Origin: Rhodopirellula sp.
GTDB lineage: Bacteria > Planctomycetota > Planctomycetia > Pirellulales > Pirellulaceae
DNA: 12,550 nt
Direction of reading: 5' to 3'
Assembly: GCA_002714565.1 (NCBI GenBank)
Contig: PAXU01000008.1
Coordinates: forward strand, 1 to 12,550
The notes beneath the pieces were generated by a model, which made no database searches, was not told where the DNA came from, and saw nothing but the letters and a program-made list of their open reading frames with translations. The translations under genes were made by a program, and so were the position numbers. Of the stretch, positions 1-6,170 are shown one piece after another (the stretch's first letter is position 1; every line of letters starts with the position of its first letter).

Positions 1-297
1 GTATACAACGAACGCGGTAAAGAGATGGAGATGCATGGAGTAATCACCGCTCACGAACCACATCACCATCATGCCTGTGAGATGAGCGGGAAGGCGTTCG
101 ACTTAGCCGTTGAATACAATCTCACGGAGCAGGGTACCACAACGACTCTGTGCCAAAATGCTGAGACCACGTTTCACGACCTCCCACCAAAGATCATGGT
201 AGTCATCCTGTATCCGATGGTGATCTGGATGAGCAAGAAACAATACTGCGACAGCCTGAGAAAACTCAAGGCGTTATGCGAGCAAAAAGCAGAATAG
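1..297 (+). CDS. SRPBCC-family protein, C-terminal part (gene starts before the window)
   Basis: The frame is open from base 1 to a TAG at 295-297, giving about 98 residues. The pattern is that of the C-terminal half of a START/SRPBCC (polyketide cyclase-like) small-molecule-binding fold. It has alternating beta strands, a segment ending in FDLAVEYNLTEQGTTTTL that reads like the paired strands before the last helix, and a C-terminal amphipathic helix ending in SLRKLKALCEQKAE, typical of the helix that lids the cavity. No catalytic residues can be assigned, since the ligand in this superfamily varies. The internal ATG at 25 is not a likely true start, because the upstream codons are in frame and read like protein. 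The gene is convergent with the tRNA and rho on the other strand. The family call is by fold pattern and is moderately sure; the ligand is unknown. Confidence 0.72.
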   Translation, partial: VYNERGKEMEMHGVITAHEPHHHHACEMSGKAFDLAVEYNLTEQGTTTTLCQNAETTFHDLPPKIMVVILYPMVIWMSKKQYCDSLRKLKALCEQKAE

Positions 298-318
298 GAT
301 GTGGCTGCATCCTACAAG

Positions 319-402
319 CGGAGGGCACGGGACTTGAACCCGCAACCCCATAAAGGGGCACCTCATTTCCAATGAGGCCGCTAACCAATTCGCTTACCCT
401 CC
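319..402 (-). tRNA. tRNA-Ser (anticodon GGA)
   Basis: Read on the minus strand, the acceptor arm GGAGGGT pairs with GCCCTCC (one G-T pair) and the discriminator is G, as expected for serine. The anticodon stem CCTCA/TGAGG closes the loop TTGGAAA, so the anticodon is GGA (plus-strand 368-370), reading UCC/UCU. A long variable arm with a CCCC/GGGG stem marks it as class II (Ser/Leu/Tyr type). The T arm GCGGG-TTCAAGT-CCCGT is canonical. CCA is not encoded: the bases after the discriminator are CTT, so CCA must be added by the nucleotidyltransferase. It lies 59 bases downstream of rho on the same strand. Confidence 0.96.
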
Positions 403-438
403 GGCTGAAAAGCACGGTGAACCGCGCTCGTCATTCAT

Positions 439-466
439 ACTAGCCACCATTTCACTTGGCACTAGT
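439..466 (-). other. Hairpin overlapping the rho stop codon
   Basis: ACTAGCCA (439-446) can pair with TGGC + TAGT (457-460 and 463-466) with a two-base bulge, giving an 8 bp bulged stem around a 10-base loop. The 3' side covers the rho TAG (462-464). No T-run follows in the direction of rho transcription, so it is not a standard intrinsic terminator. It may protect the 3' end, or it may be chance. Confidence 0.3.
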
Positions 467-1730
467 CCAGAATACCGGCACCGCTGATCAGTTGAATAAA
501 GCCATCATTGCCATCAAACTTTTCAAGCTGCCGAGTTAACTGCTCCATCGCATCGACATGGTGCATTGTGGTCAAAGTTCGACGCAGCATCGTCACCGCA
601 TTCAGGGTCTCTTCATCAAGCAGCAATTCTTCTCGACGCGTTCCGGACTGAGTGATATCGATTGCCGGCCAGATTCTACGATCTGCCAGTTTTCGATCCA
701 GTACCAATTCCATGTTTCCAGTACCTTTGAATTCCTGGAAGATTAGCTCATCCATTCGACTACCGGTATCCACCAGCGCGGTACCCACAACCGTCAAACT
801 ACCGCCTTCCTCAAAAGCTCGCGCTGTCGCGAACAGTTTCTTCGGAATATCCATGGCTTTGATATCAACACCACCACTCATGGTACGGCCGGTATTGCCG
901 ACCCATTTGTTAAACGCTCGAGCAAGTCGCGTGATACTATCCATTAGAAGAAATACATCATGACCCATTTCAGTGAGTCGCTTGCAGCGTTCAACAATCA
1001 ACTGGGACAAACGGACGTGACTTTCAACATCCTGATCCAGGCTACTAGCGGCGACTTCTCCGTCAACGTTCCGACGCATATCCGTAACTTCTTCGGGCCG
1101 CTCGTCTACTAACAAGACTATCAGCTTTACATCGGGATGGTTTTGCGCGATACCCTGACTGATATGCTGAAGCATGATGGTTTTACCGCTTCGCGGCGGT
1201 GCAACGATCAGGGCACGCTGGCCTTTTCCAAGCGGAGTCAGCAAGTCCATCACACGCGTCGTTAACGGCTTCGGACCAGACTCTAGTTGAAGCCATTGCT
1301 CCGGATTAATCGGGGTCAGGTCTTCAAAGTTTGCAGCTTTTCCATACTCTTCCGGTGCCATACCGTCGACATCAATCACCTCACTAAGGCGAGGTCCCTG
1401 CTGTTTTCTAGCATGCTGCACGAGCCCACGAATCATAACGCCCTGCCGGAGAGCGTACTTTTCGATCATAGTTCCCGGGACAAACGGATCGCTTCGTTGG
1501 CGTGAGTAATTGGACTTCGGGCTACGAAGGAACCCATATCCATTGGGATGCAACTCCAACAATCCAAAACCAGGTTCGATTTTGCCGCTACCACTTTCTG
1601 GTAAATCGACATCATTGGGTCGCATATTGGATCCACGACCACCGCGATGACGCCCACGTCCGCGGCCTCCACGGCCTCTTCCACCGCGACCACGTCCACC
1701 ACGACCACGGTTATAATTCTTCTTCGCCAT
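462..1730 (-). CDS. rho: Transcription termination factor Rho with an N-terminal Arg/Gly-rich tail
   Basis: Rho is the hexameric RNA-dependent ATPase/helicase that ends transcription of untranslated RNA. The 422 residues are close to the usual length. Residues about 53-105 form the cold-shock-like RNA-binding domain (GYGFLRSP near 64-71). The RecA-type motor follows: Walker A APPRSGKT at 177-184, catalytic glutamate in LLVDERPEEV near 206-215, Walker B FLLMDSITRLARAF near 260-273, the Q-loop RTMSGGVD near 282-289, the R-loop region DTGSRMDELIFQEFKGTGN near 321-339, and the C-terminal RSGT-like SGTRREELLLDEE. The E. coli-type N-terminal helical bundle is absent. In its place, residues 8-33 are almost only Arg and Gly, with one His. 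ATG at 1730 has only a weak Shine-Dalgarno (GGAAT about 13 bases upstream). A long untranslated region precedes it, and tRNA-Ser follows on the same strand. Confidence 0.97.
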   Translation of the reverse strand: MAKKNYNRGRGGRGRGGRGRGGRGRGRHRGGRGSNMRPNDVDLPESGSGKIEPGFGLLELHPNGYGFLRSPKSNYSRQRSDPFVPGTMIEKYALRQGVMIRGLVQHARKQQGPRLSEVIDVDGMAPEEYGKAANFEDLTPINPEQWLQLESGPKPLTTRVMDLLTPLGKGQRALIVAPPRSGKTIMLQHISQGIAQNHPDVKLIVLLVDERPEEVTDMRRNVDGEVAASSLDQDVESHVRLSQLIVERCKRLTEMGHDVFLLMDSITRLARAFNKWVGNTGRTMSGGVDIKAMDIPKKLFATARAFEEGGSLTVVGTALVDTGSRMDELIFQEFKGTGNMELVLDRKLADRRIWPAIDITQSGTRREELLLDEETLNAVTMLRRTLTTMHHVDAMEQLTRQLEKFDGNDGFIQLISGAGILD

Positions 1731-2002
1731 TATTTAGCATTCCGATTGACAACGCGCAACACCCTGATTCGATCACCTATCGAATTAGAATTGCTTACGC
1801 ATAAAAAAGGTTTGGGATTAAGTGAAATTCACTATCTACGTGCCACCTGACTACTTGAATACCCATCAATTCGGTGGGTGTCTCAATCGTAACCGGGCAC
1901 CTGAACCTTGCCAGAAGTGCTCATTCTCTAAATGAGACCTTCCATGGTTATGCAAAGTCAGAAGTTGATATGTTCGGTAATAGACCGTTTAATACGGCTA
2001 AG

Positions 2003-2030
2003 TTCGAAAATGGGTTTCGAAAAATCGAAA
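2003..2030 (-). promoter_or_regulatory. Overlapping alternative hairpins in the putative rho leader
   Basis: On the rho strand, TTTCGA (2030-2025) can pair with TCGAAA (2020-2015) over a TTTT loop. Alternatively TTCGAAA (2021-2015) can pair with TTTCGAA (2009-2003) over a CCCAT loop. Both helices use the middle segment, so only one can form at a time. This is the geometry of an attenuator or anti-attenuator switch. It sits about 270 bases upstream of the rho start. E. coli rho is known to be autoregulated through attenuation in its leader; that this element does the same is inference. The stems are short and A/T-rich, so chance is possible. Confidence 0.3.
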
Positions 2031-2246
2031 CACCAATTTCCTTGATATGATCTTGCGGGTAAGCCCTGTTCTGTGACTGTGTTGTCGACAGGTTAATATC
2101 GCTCCGTCCTAACCCTTTACTCAATTCTGCAAAGGCCCACGCACAACCTGCGTGATGAAACGGAACACCCGAAGAAGCTACCTTGTTGAGCGGGCAAATA
2201 CAGCGTCATTTCGCTGAGTCAGATAGACTTGCAAAGCTCAATAACA

Positions 2247-2274
2247 AATTTACTTATTGGACGGCCAATGTCAA
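2247..2274 (-). promoter_or_regulatory. Candidate sigma70-type promoter reading toward rho
   Basis: On the minus strand, a perfect -35 hexamer TTGACA (2274-2269) is followed after 16 bases by TAAATT (2252-2247), a 4/6 match to the -10 consensus. Initiation near 2240 would give rho a leader of about 500 bases containing the hairpins seen between 1861 and 2217. Only the -35 box is strong, so this is tentative. Confidence 0.3.
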
Positions 2275-2418
2275 GAACAGATAAGCCAACCAATTCACTT
2301 TCATTCATATTCAACACACAAACACCTTTGAGCTATGTACGTATGCGTCGAAGTTTTTATCCGGATTATCCGCATTTTTAGTACATTTTAACACTTTCTA
2401 TCGCCGATCCATCAATAT

Positions 2419-2428
2419 ACACCGGTGT
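2419..2428. promoter_or_regulatory. Perfect 10-base palindrome, possible operator
   Basis: ACACCGGTGT is self-complementary and lies about 140 bases upstream of the thioredoxin-YHS gene, in an otherwise A/T-rich stretch. It has the size of a dimeric regulator half-site pair, but no regulator is identified and 10-base palindromes also arise by chance. Confidence 0.2.
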
Positions 2429-2487
2429 GTTAATTGTCCCTTGGTGAGGCTTCGACATGCCCGCAGAATGGCTAGGCGTGCTTTTTT

Positions 2488-2511
2488 AGATCTCATCTAA
2501 GATCTCATCTA
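2488..2511. repeat. 12-base perfect tandem duplication, followed by an inverted copy of part of it
   Basis: AGATCTCATCTA occurs twice back to back (2488-2499 and 2500-2511). The second copy's end forms a perfect inverted repeat with the next bases (CATCTA-C-TAGATG, 2506-2518). It sits about 60 bases upstream of the thioredoxin-YHS start codon, just after a T-run at 2482-2487. It could be a slippage duplication or a tandem binding site. Confidence 0.6.
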
Positions 2512-2570
2512 CTAGATGCTACCAACAGAAGCCATGACAGCTCTACACGAATAGAATGGACTGATGTGCA

Positions 2571-2999
2571 ATGCGAATTAAATGCAATTCTGCCTGTTTC
2601 CTCTCATTGATCCTGCTTGCACTCACGGCCTCCACTGGCACAGCTCAACAGTACTCGGCCAGCCAGCCACAGATGCAACAGAGCAACTCCATCCAATGGC
2701 TAAACGATATCGCGAATGCAAAACAGCTAGCTGCGCAATCCGGTAGACTTGTCTATATCCATTTCTACTCCGACAACTGCGCCGCGTGCGACACCGTAGA
2801 GAGACACTGCCTGCGCAACCCTGAGTTTGTTCGCGCCATTCAGGAAAACTTCATTCCAGTAAGGGTCAACGTCGATCAATCACCATCCGTTGTCCGGAAG
2901 TGGAGAGTCCGACGCTGGCCAACCGATGTCGTCATCGACAGCGAAGGTAACAAACACTTCGACAGCATTACCAACCCTAATGCAACTGCATATATCTAG
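2571..2999 (+). CDS. Thioredoxin-fold secreted protein (part before the in-frame TAG)
   Basis: The 142 residues start with a Sec signal peptide: K4 in the n-region, hydrophobic run 9-20, cleavage plausible after GTA at 23-25. A Gln/Ser-rich spacer follows, then a thioredoxin domain. The active-site pair is CAAC (C70, C73) in FYSDNCAACD, and the cis-proline is P117 in RWPTDVVID. Redox work outside the cytoplasm, such as disulfide reduction or metal handling, is the family expectation; the substrate is unknown. The fold's last helix is only begun at TAYI when the TAG comes, so the thioredoxin domain itself is clipped if translation stops here. The ATG has no clear Shine-Dalgarno, and an upstream ATG at 2564 is out of frame and quickly closed. 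It is divergent from rho across 840 bases. Confidence 0.8.
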   Translation: MRIKCNSACFLSLILLALTASTGTAQQYSASQPQMQQSNSIQWLNDIANAKQLAAQSGRLVYIHFYSDNCAACDTVERHCLRNPEFVRAIQENFIPVRVNVDQSPSVVRKWRVRRWPTDVVIDSEGNKHFDSITNPNATAYI

Positions 3000-3062
3000 C
3001 GTCTTAAAGCTGTCTATGAAACGGTAGCGGCAACTCCATTAAATATCGATTCTGGATTCAGT

Positions 3063-3581
3063 ATGGAACCGGAAATGGGTGACACCAACGTGGCGCCTGC
3101 TAGCTTTCCTACCACTAACCAACGCGGCCCAACCACAACTTCGAACCCAAATATCCGCACAGCACGACCGGTAGGTCCGCCTGTAGTCACCGGAGCACCG
3201 GCATTGCCAAATCAAAGGACACTCGGACTACAAGGACACTGCCCAGTCTCGTTATACGCACCATCATCCCCCGACAAAGTCTGGGTAAAAGGGCACCCGC
3301 AAATCGGTATACGCCACCGCGGTGTTGTGTACCTGTTCGCATCACAAGAACACAAGCGAGTGTTCTTGAGTAACCCTGACCGTTTCAGTCCGGTCCTTTC
3401 AGGATACGACCCAGTAATATTTACAAACGACAAAAAACTGGTAACTGGCGACAGAAAATTCGGCGTAAAGTTCCGGGATAGAATCTACCTGTTTGTTAGT
3501 GAAGAATCACTCAAAACATTTTGGACGAATCCAGAGAGGTTCGCACTCAAATCTCTGGAAGCCATGTTCCAGGCTCGTTGA
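3063..3581 (+). CDS. Tandem YHS-domain protein (part after the in-frame TAG)
   Basis: The 172 residues follow ATG 3063, in the same frame as the thioredoxin part. A Pro/Thr-rich stretch (about 15-50) leads into YHS-like repeat one (about 55-110, LGLQGHCPVSL... IRHRGVVYLF... NPDRFSP) and repeat two (about 113-160, SGYDPVIF... VKFRDRIYLFVSEE... NPERF). YHS modules occur in metal-handling proteins; the first copy here keeps one Cys (CPVSL), the second has none. There is no signal peptide of its own, which argues that this is the back half of the secreted protein and not a free gene. Re-initiation is conceivable: TGGA lies about seven bases before the ATG, but that is weak. The TGA stop directly abuts the glpK stop codon on the other strand. 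Confidence 0.6.
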   Translation: MEPEMGDTNVAPASFPTTNQRGPTTTSNPNIRTARPVGPPVVTGAPALPNQRTLGLQGHCPVSLYAPSSPDKVWVKGHPQIGIRHRGVVYLFASQEHKRVFLSNPDRFSPVLSGYDPVIFTNDKKLVTGDRKFGVKFRDRIYLFVSEESLKTFWTNPERFALKSLEAMFQAR

Positions 3582-5072
3582 TCAGACATTCCATTGAAGA
3601 CTACGCTGGACCGCACGTCGCCACTGAGCCACTCGTTCTTTGGTCTCCGACTCTGCCATGGACGGGCGGTACGACTGACCAAGCTGCCAGTTAGCCAGCA
3701 CGTCGGATTGGTCATTCCAGTAATCAACAGCTAATCCTGCAAGGTATGCGGCACCCAATGCCGTCGTCTCGGCAACGCGCGGCCGCTCAACGACCACCTG
3801 CAAGAGATCTGATTGGAATTGCATCAGCATGTTGTTAACACTGGCTCCACCATCAACCTTTAGTGCATTGATATCTAGTCCCGAGTCTCGCTGCATGGCA
3901 GCAACAACATCAGCTGTTTGAAACGCCATTGATTCCAGTGCGGCCCGTGCAACATGACCTGCGGTGGATCCACGCGACAGCCCGATCATCGTACCACTTG
4001 CTGTTGGATCCCAATGTGGGGCACCGAGTCCAACAAAAGCGGGTACAAGATACACACCGCCATGGTCTTCAACGCTGGCCGCCAACGCCTCCACCTCCGA
4101 TGAATCGCTGATCATCCCCAATCCATCGCGCAACCACTGTACAACGGCACCCCCGATAAACACTGAGCCCTCTAGGCAATACACGGTCTCACCGCCAATC
4201 GACCAGCCAACCGTGGTTAGCAACTGGTTTTGAGATTCTACTGGCTCGCTTCCGGTATTCATTAAGAGGAAGCAACCTGTGCCGTATGTGCTTTTTACAT
4301 TCCCCGGCTCAAAACATGCCTGACCAAATGTTGCCGCTTGCTGGTCACCGGCTATCCCGGCAATCGGAATAGCCACACCAAACCACTCCGGATCCGTCAT
4401 CCCTATCACACCACTAGAGTCCACAACTGTTGGCAACATGTTCATTGGCACATCAAGCAATTTCGCAAGTGATTCGTCCCAAGCCATCTCATGCAGATTA
4501 AAAAGCAACGTGCGACTGGCGTTGGACGCATCCGTCACATGGCATTTTCCGCCGGTCAATCGCCAAACCAGAAATGAGTCTACCGTCCCAAACAGGATCT
4601 CACCGCGTTGAGCTCTCCCGCTTAGCTCACTATCCTGATCGAGCATGTAGCGGATTTTTGTACCTGAAAAATATGGATCGAGTACCAATCCGGTCGTTTT
4701 GCGAAACTGACTTTCGTGCCCGGCTTCTTTCAATTCTTCACAAATCGGAGTAGTGATGCGACTCTGCCAGACGATGGCATTCCCGATCGAATCTCCCGTT
4801 GCAGCATCCCATAGAATTGTCGTTTCCCGCTGATTGGTTATACCAATGGCAGCAATTTCACTTGCAGAGATTCCAGCGGCTGCAATTGCCCCTCGTGCGA
4901 CGGCCAGTTGGGTGCGCCAGATTTCCTCCGGATCGTGCTCCACGTGACCCGCCGAAGGCAGAATCTGCTCAAACTCTCTTTGATCAGATGCAATAATACA
5001 TCCGGCACGGTCGAAAATAATTGCACGACTGGAGGTCGTACCTTGATCCAACGCCATTATGAATTGAGCCAT
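3582..5072 (-). CDS. glpK: Glycerol kinase
   Basis: GlpK phosphorylates glycerol with ATP to sn-glycerol-3-phosphate in the cytoplasm, trapping glycerol that enters by GlpF. The 496 residues match the family length. Visible FGGY features are the N-terminal ATP loop DQGTTSSRA (9-17), glycerol-contact residues in NQRET (R82, E83), W102 and Y134, catalytic D243 in [10 protein letters not shown], and the C-terminal signature [16 protein letters not shown] (407-422) with [16 protein letters not shown] (435-450). The arginine that contacts fructose-1,6-bisphosphate in E. coli GlpK (R236 in TRIPISG) is alanine here (A234 in VAIPIAG), so that form of feedback is probably missing. It starts 76 bases after glpF on the same strand, with only a weak GGCGA before the ATG. 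Confidence in the product is very high. Confidence 0.97.
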   Translation of the reverse strand: MAQFIMALDQGTTSSRAIIFDRAGCIIASDQREFEQILPSAGHVEHDPEEIWRTQLAVARGAIAAAGISASEIAAIGITNQRETTILWDAATGDSIGNAIVWQSRITTPICEELKEAGHESQFRKTTGLVLDPYFSGTKIRYMLDQDSELSGRAQRGEILFGTVDSFLVWRLTGGKCHVTDASNASRTLLFNLHEMAWDESLAKLLDVPMNMLPTVVDSSGVIGMTDPEWFGVAIPIAGIAGDQQAATFGQACFEPGNVKSTYGTGCFLLMNTGSEPVESQNQLLTTVGWSIGGETVYCLEGSVFIGGAVVQWLRDGLGMISDSSEVEALAASVEDHGGVYLVPAFVGLGAPHWDPTASGTMIGLSRGSTAGHVARAALESMAFQTADVVAAMQRDSGLDINALKVDGGASVNNMLMQFQSDLLQVVVERPRVAETTALGAAYLAGLAVDYWNDQSDVLANWQLGQSYRPSMAESETKERVAQWRRAVQRSLQWNV

Positions 5073-5148
5073 TCGCCGTTTATCCAGTCAATTACCTGCA
5101 GTACCCATAATTGCCATATTAAGCCCGTTCGTTCTATTGCCAGTGATC

Positions 5149-6072
5149 TTAATCCAGATCTCTATCCAGCGAATCGGTATTAAACCTGGAGATCAGTTGA
5201 TCATAGACAACAACCCCTAATACACCGCCAATAACTGGCCCGACGACCGGTATGATGTACCACCATGTATTGGGGATCATAAAGACATCTTTCCACCCGG
5301 CAATGTAAGAGAATAGACGCGGCGACAAATCCCTGGCAGGATTAATCGCGTAACCACAATTCGAGCCGAACGCCATCCCCACCATAAACACGATCAAGCC
5401 AATCGTAATTGGAGCAACATTACTACCCGGTGCCATGTTTCCCTTATCCACCATCGCACAAATACATAACAACAGAATTGCTGTGCCCACGATTTGATCC
5501 AATAAACCAGTCCAGTTACTGACATACCCTTGATGTGGTAAGTCACGAGGGTAGGTAGCCCAAATCGCCGCAGTTTCCATACTCTTCCTCGAAACAGGAA
5601 CCAGAACACTATTTGTGGAAACCGCCGCTGCGTCGTCCACCAACTGCGTAGACTGCTTCGTTACCGGTCGGTCGTAATACTCGATTTGCTCTGCATAAAC
5701 GAGATAGACCAACCATGTCGCCAGAAACGCACCGATCATTTGTGCACCGATATACGGTCCCACCTTTCTCCAAGGTAATTCCTTGCGAAACGCCATCGCG
5801 ACAGATACAGCGGGATTAATGTGAGCACCCGTAATGCCACCACACACATATACGCCAAGAATCACGGCGATTCCCCAACCAGTATTGATCGTAAAGAAAT
5901 CCCCATGGGCGCGTTGTGTAATCTCCAGTGATGCTGCATCCGGTGACGCAGCTGCAATCTCAACGGTTGACGTACCAAGGGTGACTTGAGCATTAACTCC
6001 CAGCCCACACACCATTAAGACAAATGTACCGAGTAATTCTGCTGCAAATTCTCGTTTCAAGTTGCCATCCAT
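5149..6072 (-). CDS. glpF: Glycerol facilitator (aquaglyceroporin, MIP family)
   Basis: This inner-membrane channel lets glycerol and similar small polyols diffuse into the cell. The 307 residues hold six membrane helices and the two half-helix signatures HINPAVS (NPA at 86-88) and YAINPARDLSPR (NPA at 244-246). The Asp directly after NPAR (D248) is typical of glycerol facilitators and not of strict water channels. The filter Arg is R247 and the W48 equivalent is W66 (TGWGIAV); Tyr 241 replaces the E. coli Phe200. Two loops are longer than in E. coli GlpF: residues about 32-58 and about 129-168, the latter ending in IWATYPRDLP, which matches the STYP loop. AGGAG lies nine bases before ATG 6072, supporting the start. 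It is first in the glpF-glpK pair and divergent from the STN-domain gene. No GlpD or GlpR is visible here. Confidence 0.96.
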   Translation of the reverse strand: MDGNLKREFAAELLGTFVLMVCGLGVNAQVTLGTSTVEIAAASPDAASLEITQRAHGDFFTINTGWGIAVILGVYVCGGITGAHINPAVSVAMAFRKELPWRKVGPYIGAQMIGAFLATWLVYLVYAEQIEYYDRPVTKQSTQLVDDAAAVSTNSVLVPVSRKSMETAAIWATYPRDLPHQGYVSNWTGLLDQIVGTAILLLCICAMVDKGNMAPGSNVAPITIGLIVFMVGMAFGSNCGYAINPARDLSPRLFSYIAGWKDVFMIPNTWWYIIPVVGPVIGGVLGVVVYDQLISRFNTDSLDRDLD

Positions 6073-6122
6073 CTTTTCTCACTCCTAACGAATCTGACCG
6101 TTAGTCGTATCACTTCGTTGGG

Positions 6123-6128
6123 TATAAT
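6123..6128 (+). promoter_or_regulatory. Perfect -10 hexamer TATAAT upstream of the STN-domain gene
   Basis: TATAAT lies 43 bases before ATG 6171, which would give a leader of about 36 bases. The region 16-18 bases upstream (GTTAGTC around 6100-6106) matches the -35 box poorly, so the assignment rests on the -10 box and the location in a divergent intergenic region. Confidence 0.35.
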
Positions 6129-6170
6129 TCAATCACCAGTAATTCATTGTTTTGCAAAACCAGATCTTTT

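Larger units (their letters stand above)
1731..2570. other. 840-base gene-free stretch between divergent rho and the thioredoxin-YHS gene
   Basis: I find no credible coding frame here and no tRNA, tmRNA, RNase P or SRP RNA signature. What is visible is a series of short perfect or near-perfect hairpins: 1861-1879 (ACCCATC/GGTGGGT, 5-base loop), 1920-1936 (CTCATT/AATGAG), 1986-1998 (CCGT/ACGG), 2003-2030 (overlapping pair, listed separately), 2138-2154 (CACGCA/TGCGTG) and about 2202-2217 (CAGCG/CGCTG). Near its right end are a 10-base palindrome ACACCGGTGT (2419-2428), two adjacent 9-mers TTATCCGGA/TTATCCGCA (2357-2374) and a 12-base tandem repeat (2488-2511). Its likely use is promoters and leaders for both flanking genes. 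Confidence 0.6.
2571..3581 (+). pseudogene. Secreted thioredoxin + tandem YHS protein gene interrupted by one in-frame TAG
   Basis: One frame runs from ATG 2571 to TGA 3579-3581 and is broken only by TAG at 2997-2999 (codon 143 of 337). Read through, it gives a signal peptide (about 1-25), a thioredoxin fold (about 40-160, CAAC at 70-73, cis-Pro in WPTDV at 116-120), a Pro/Thr-rich linker (about 165-218) and two YHS-like domains (about 219-274 and 277-324). From memory, planctomycetes carry this thioredoxin-YHS layout as one polypeptide, so the two halves belong together. The bases straight after the stop (3000-3062) still read as protein (RLKAVYETVAATPLNIDSGF), with no further stop or frameshift, so any lesion is recent. 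TAG would arise from a Gln CAG by one C-to-T change. TAG is the normal stop of at least six other genes in this window, so genome-wide reassignment is unlikely. Alternatives are stop readthrough, re-initiation at 3063, or a base-call error. Confidence 0.75.

Noticed and set aside
61..72. His-His-His-His run in the SRPBCC protein as a metal site or tag
   Set aside because: It lies in a predicted strand turn of a native gene, with no vector sequence around it and no second metal-ligand cluster.
1466..1708. Val/Ala-rich frame on the minus strand and His-rich plus-strand frames at 1502-1850
   Set aside because: They are out-of-frame readings of the Arg/Gly-coding repeats at the start of rho. The low-complexity composition follows from that DNA.
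1746..1774. Plus-strand TTGACA at 1746-1751 as a promoter
   Set aside because: No -10 box at proper spacing (TCGATC), and no plus-strand gene follows for 800 bases.
2997..2999. Pyrrolysine or other genome-wide amber recoding
   Set aside because: At least six other genes here end in TAG, and no tRNA with a CTA anticodon is in the window.
6147..6170. TTG start for the STN-domain gene
   Set aside because: It would put eight extra residues before a complete signal peptide; ATG 6171 fits better.
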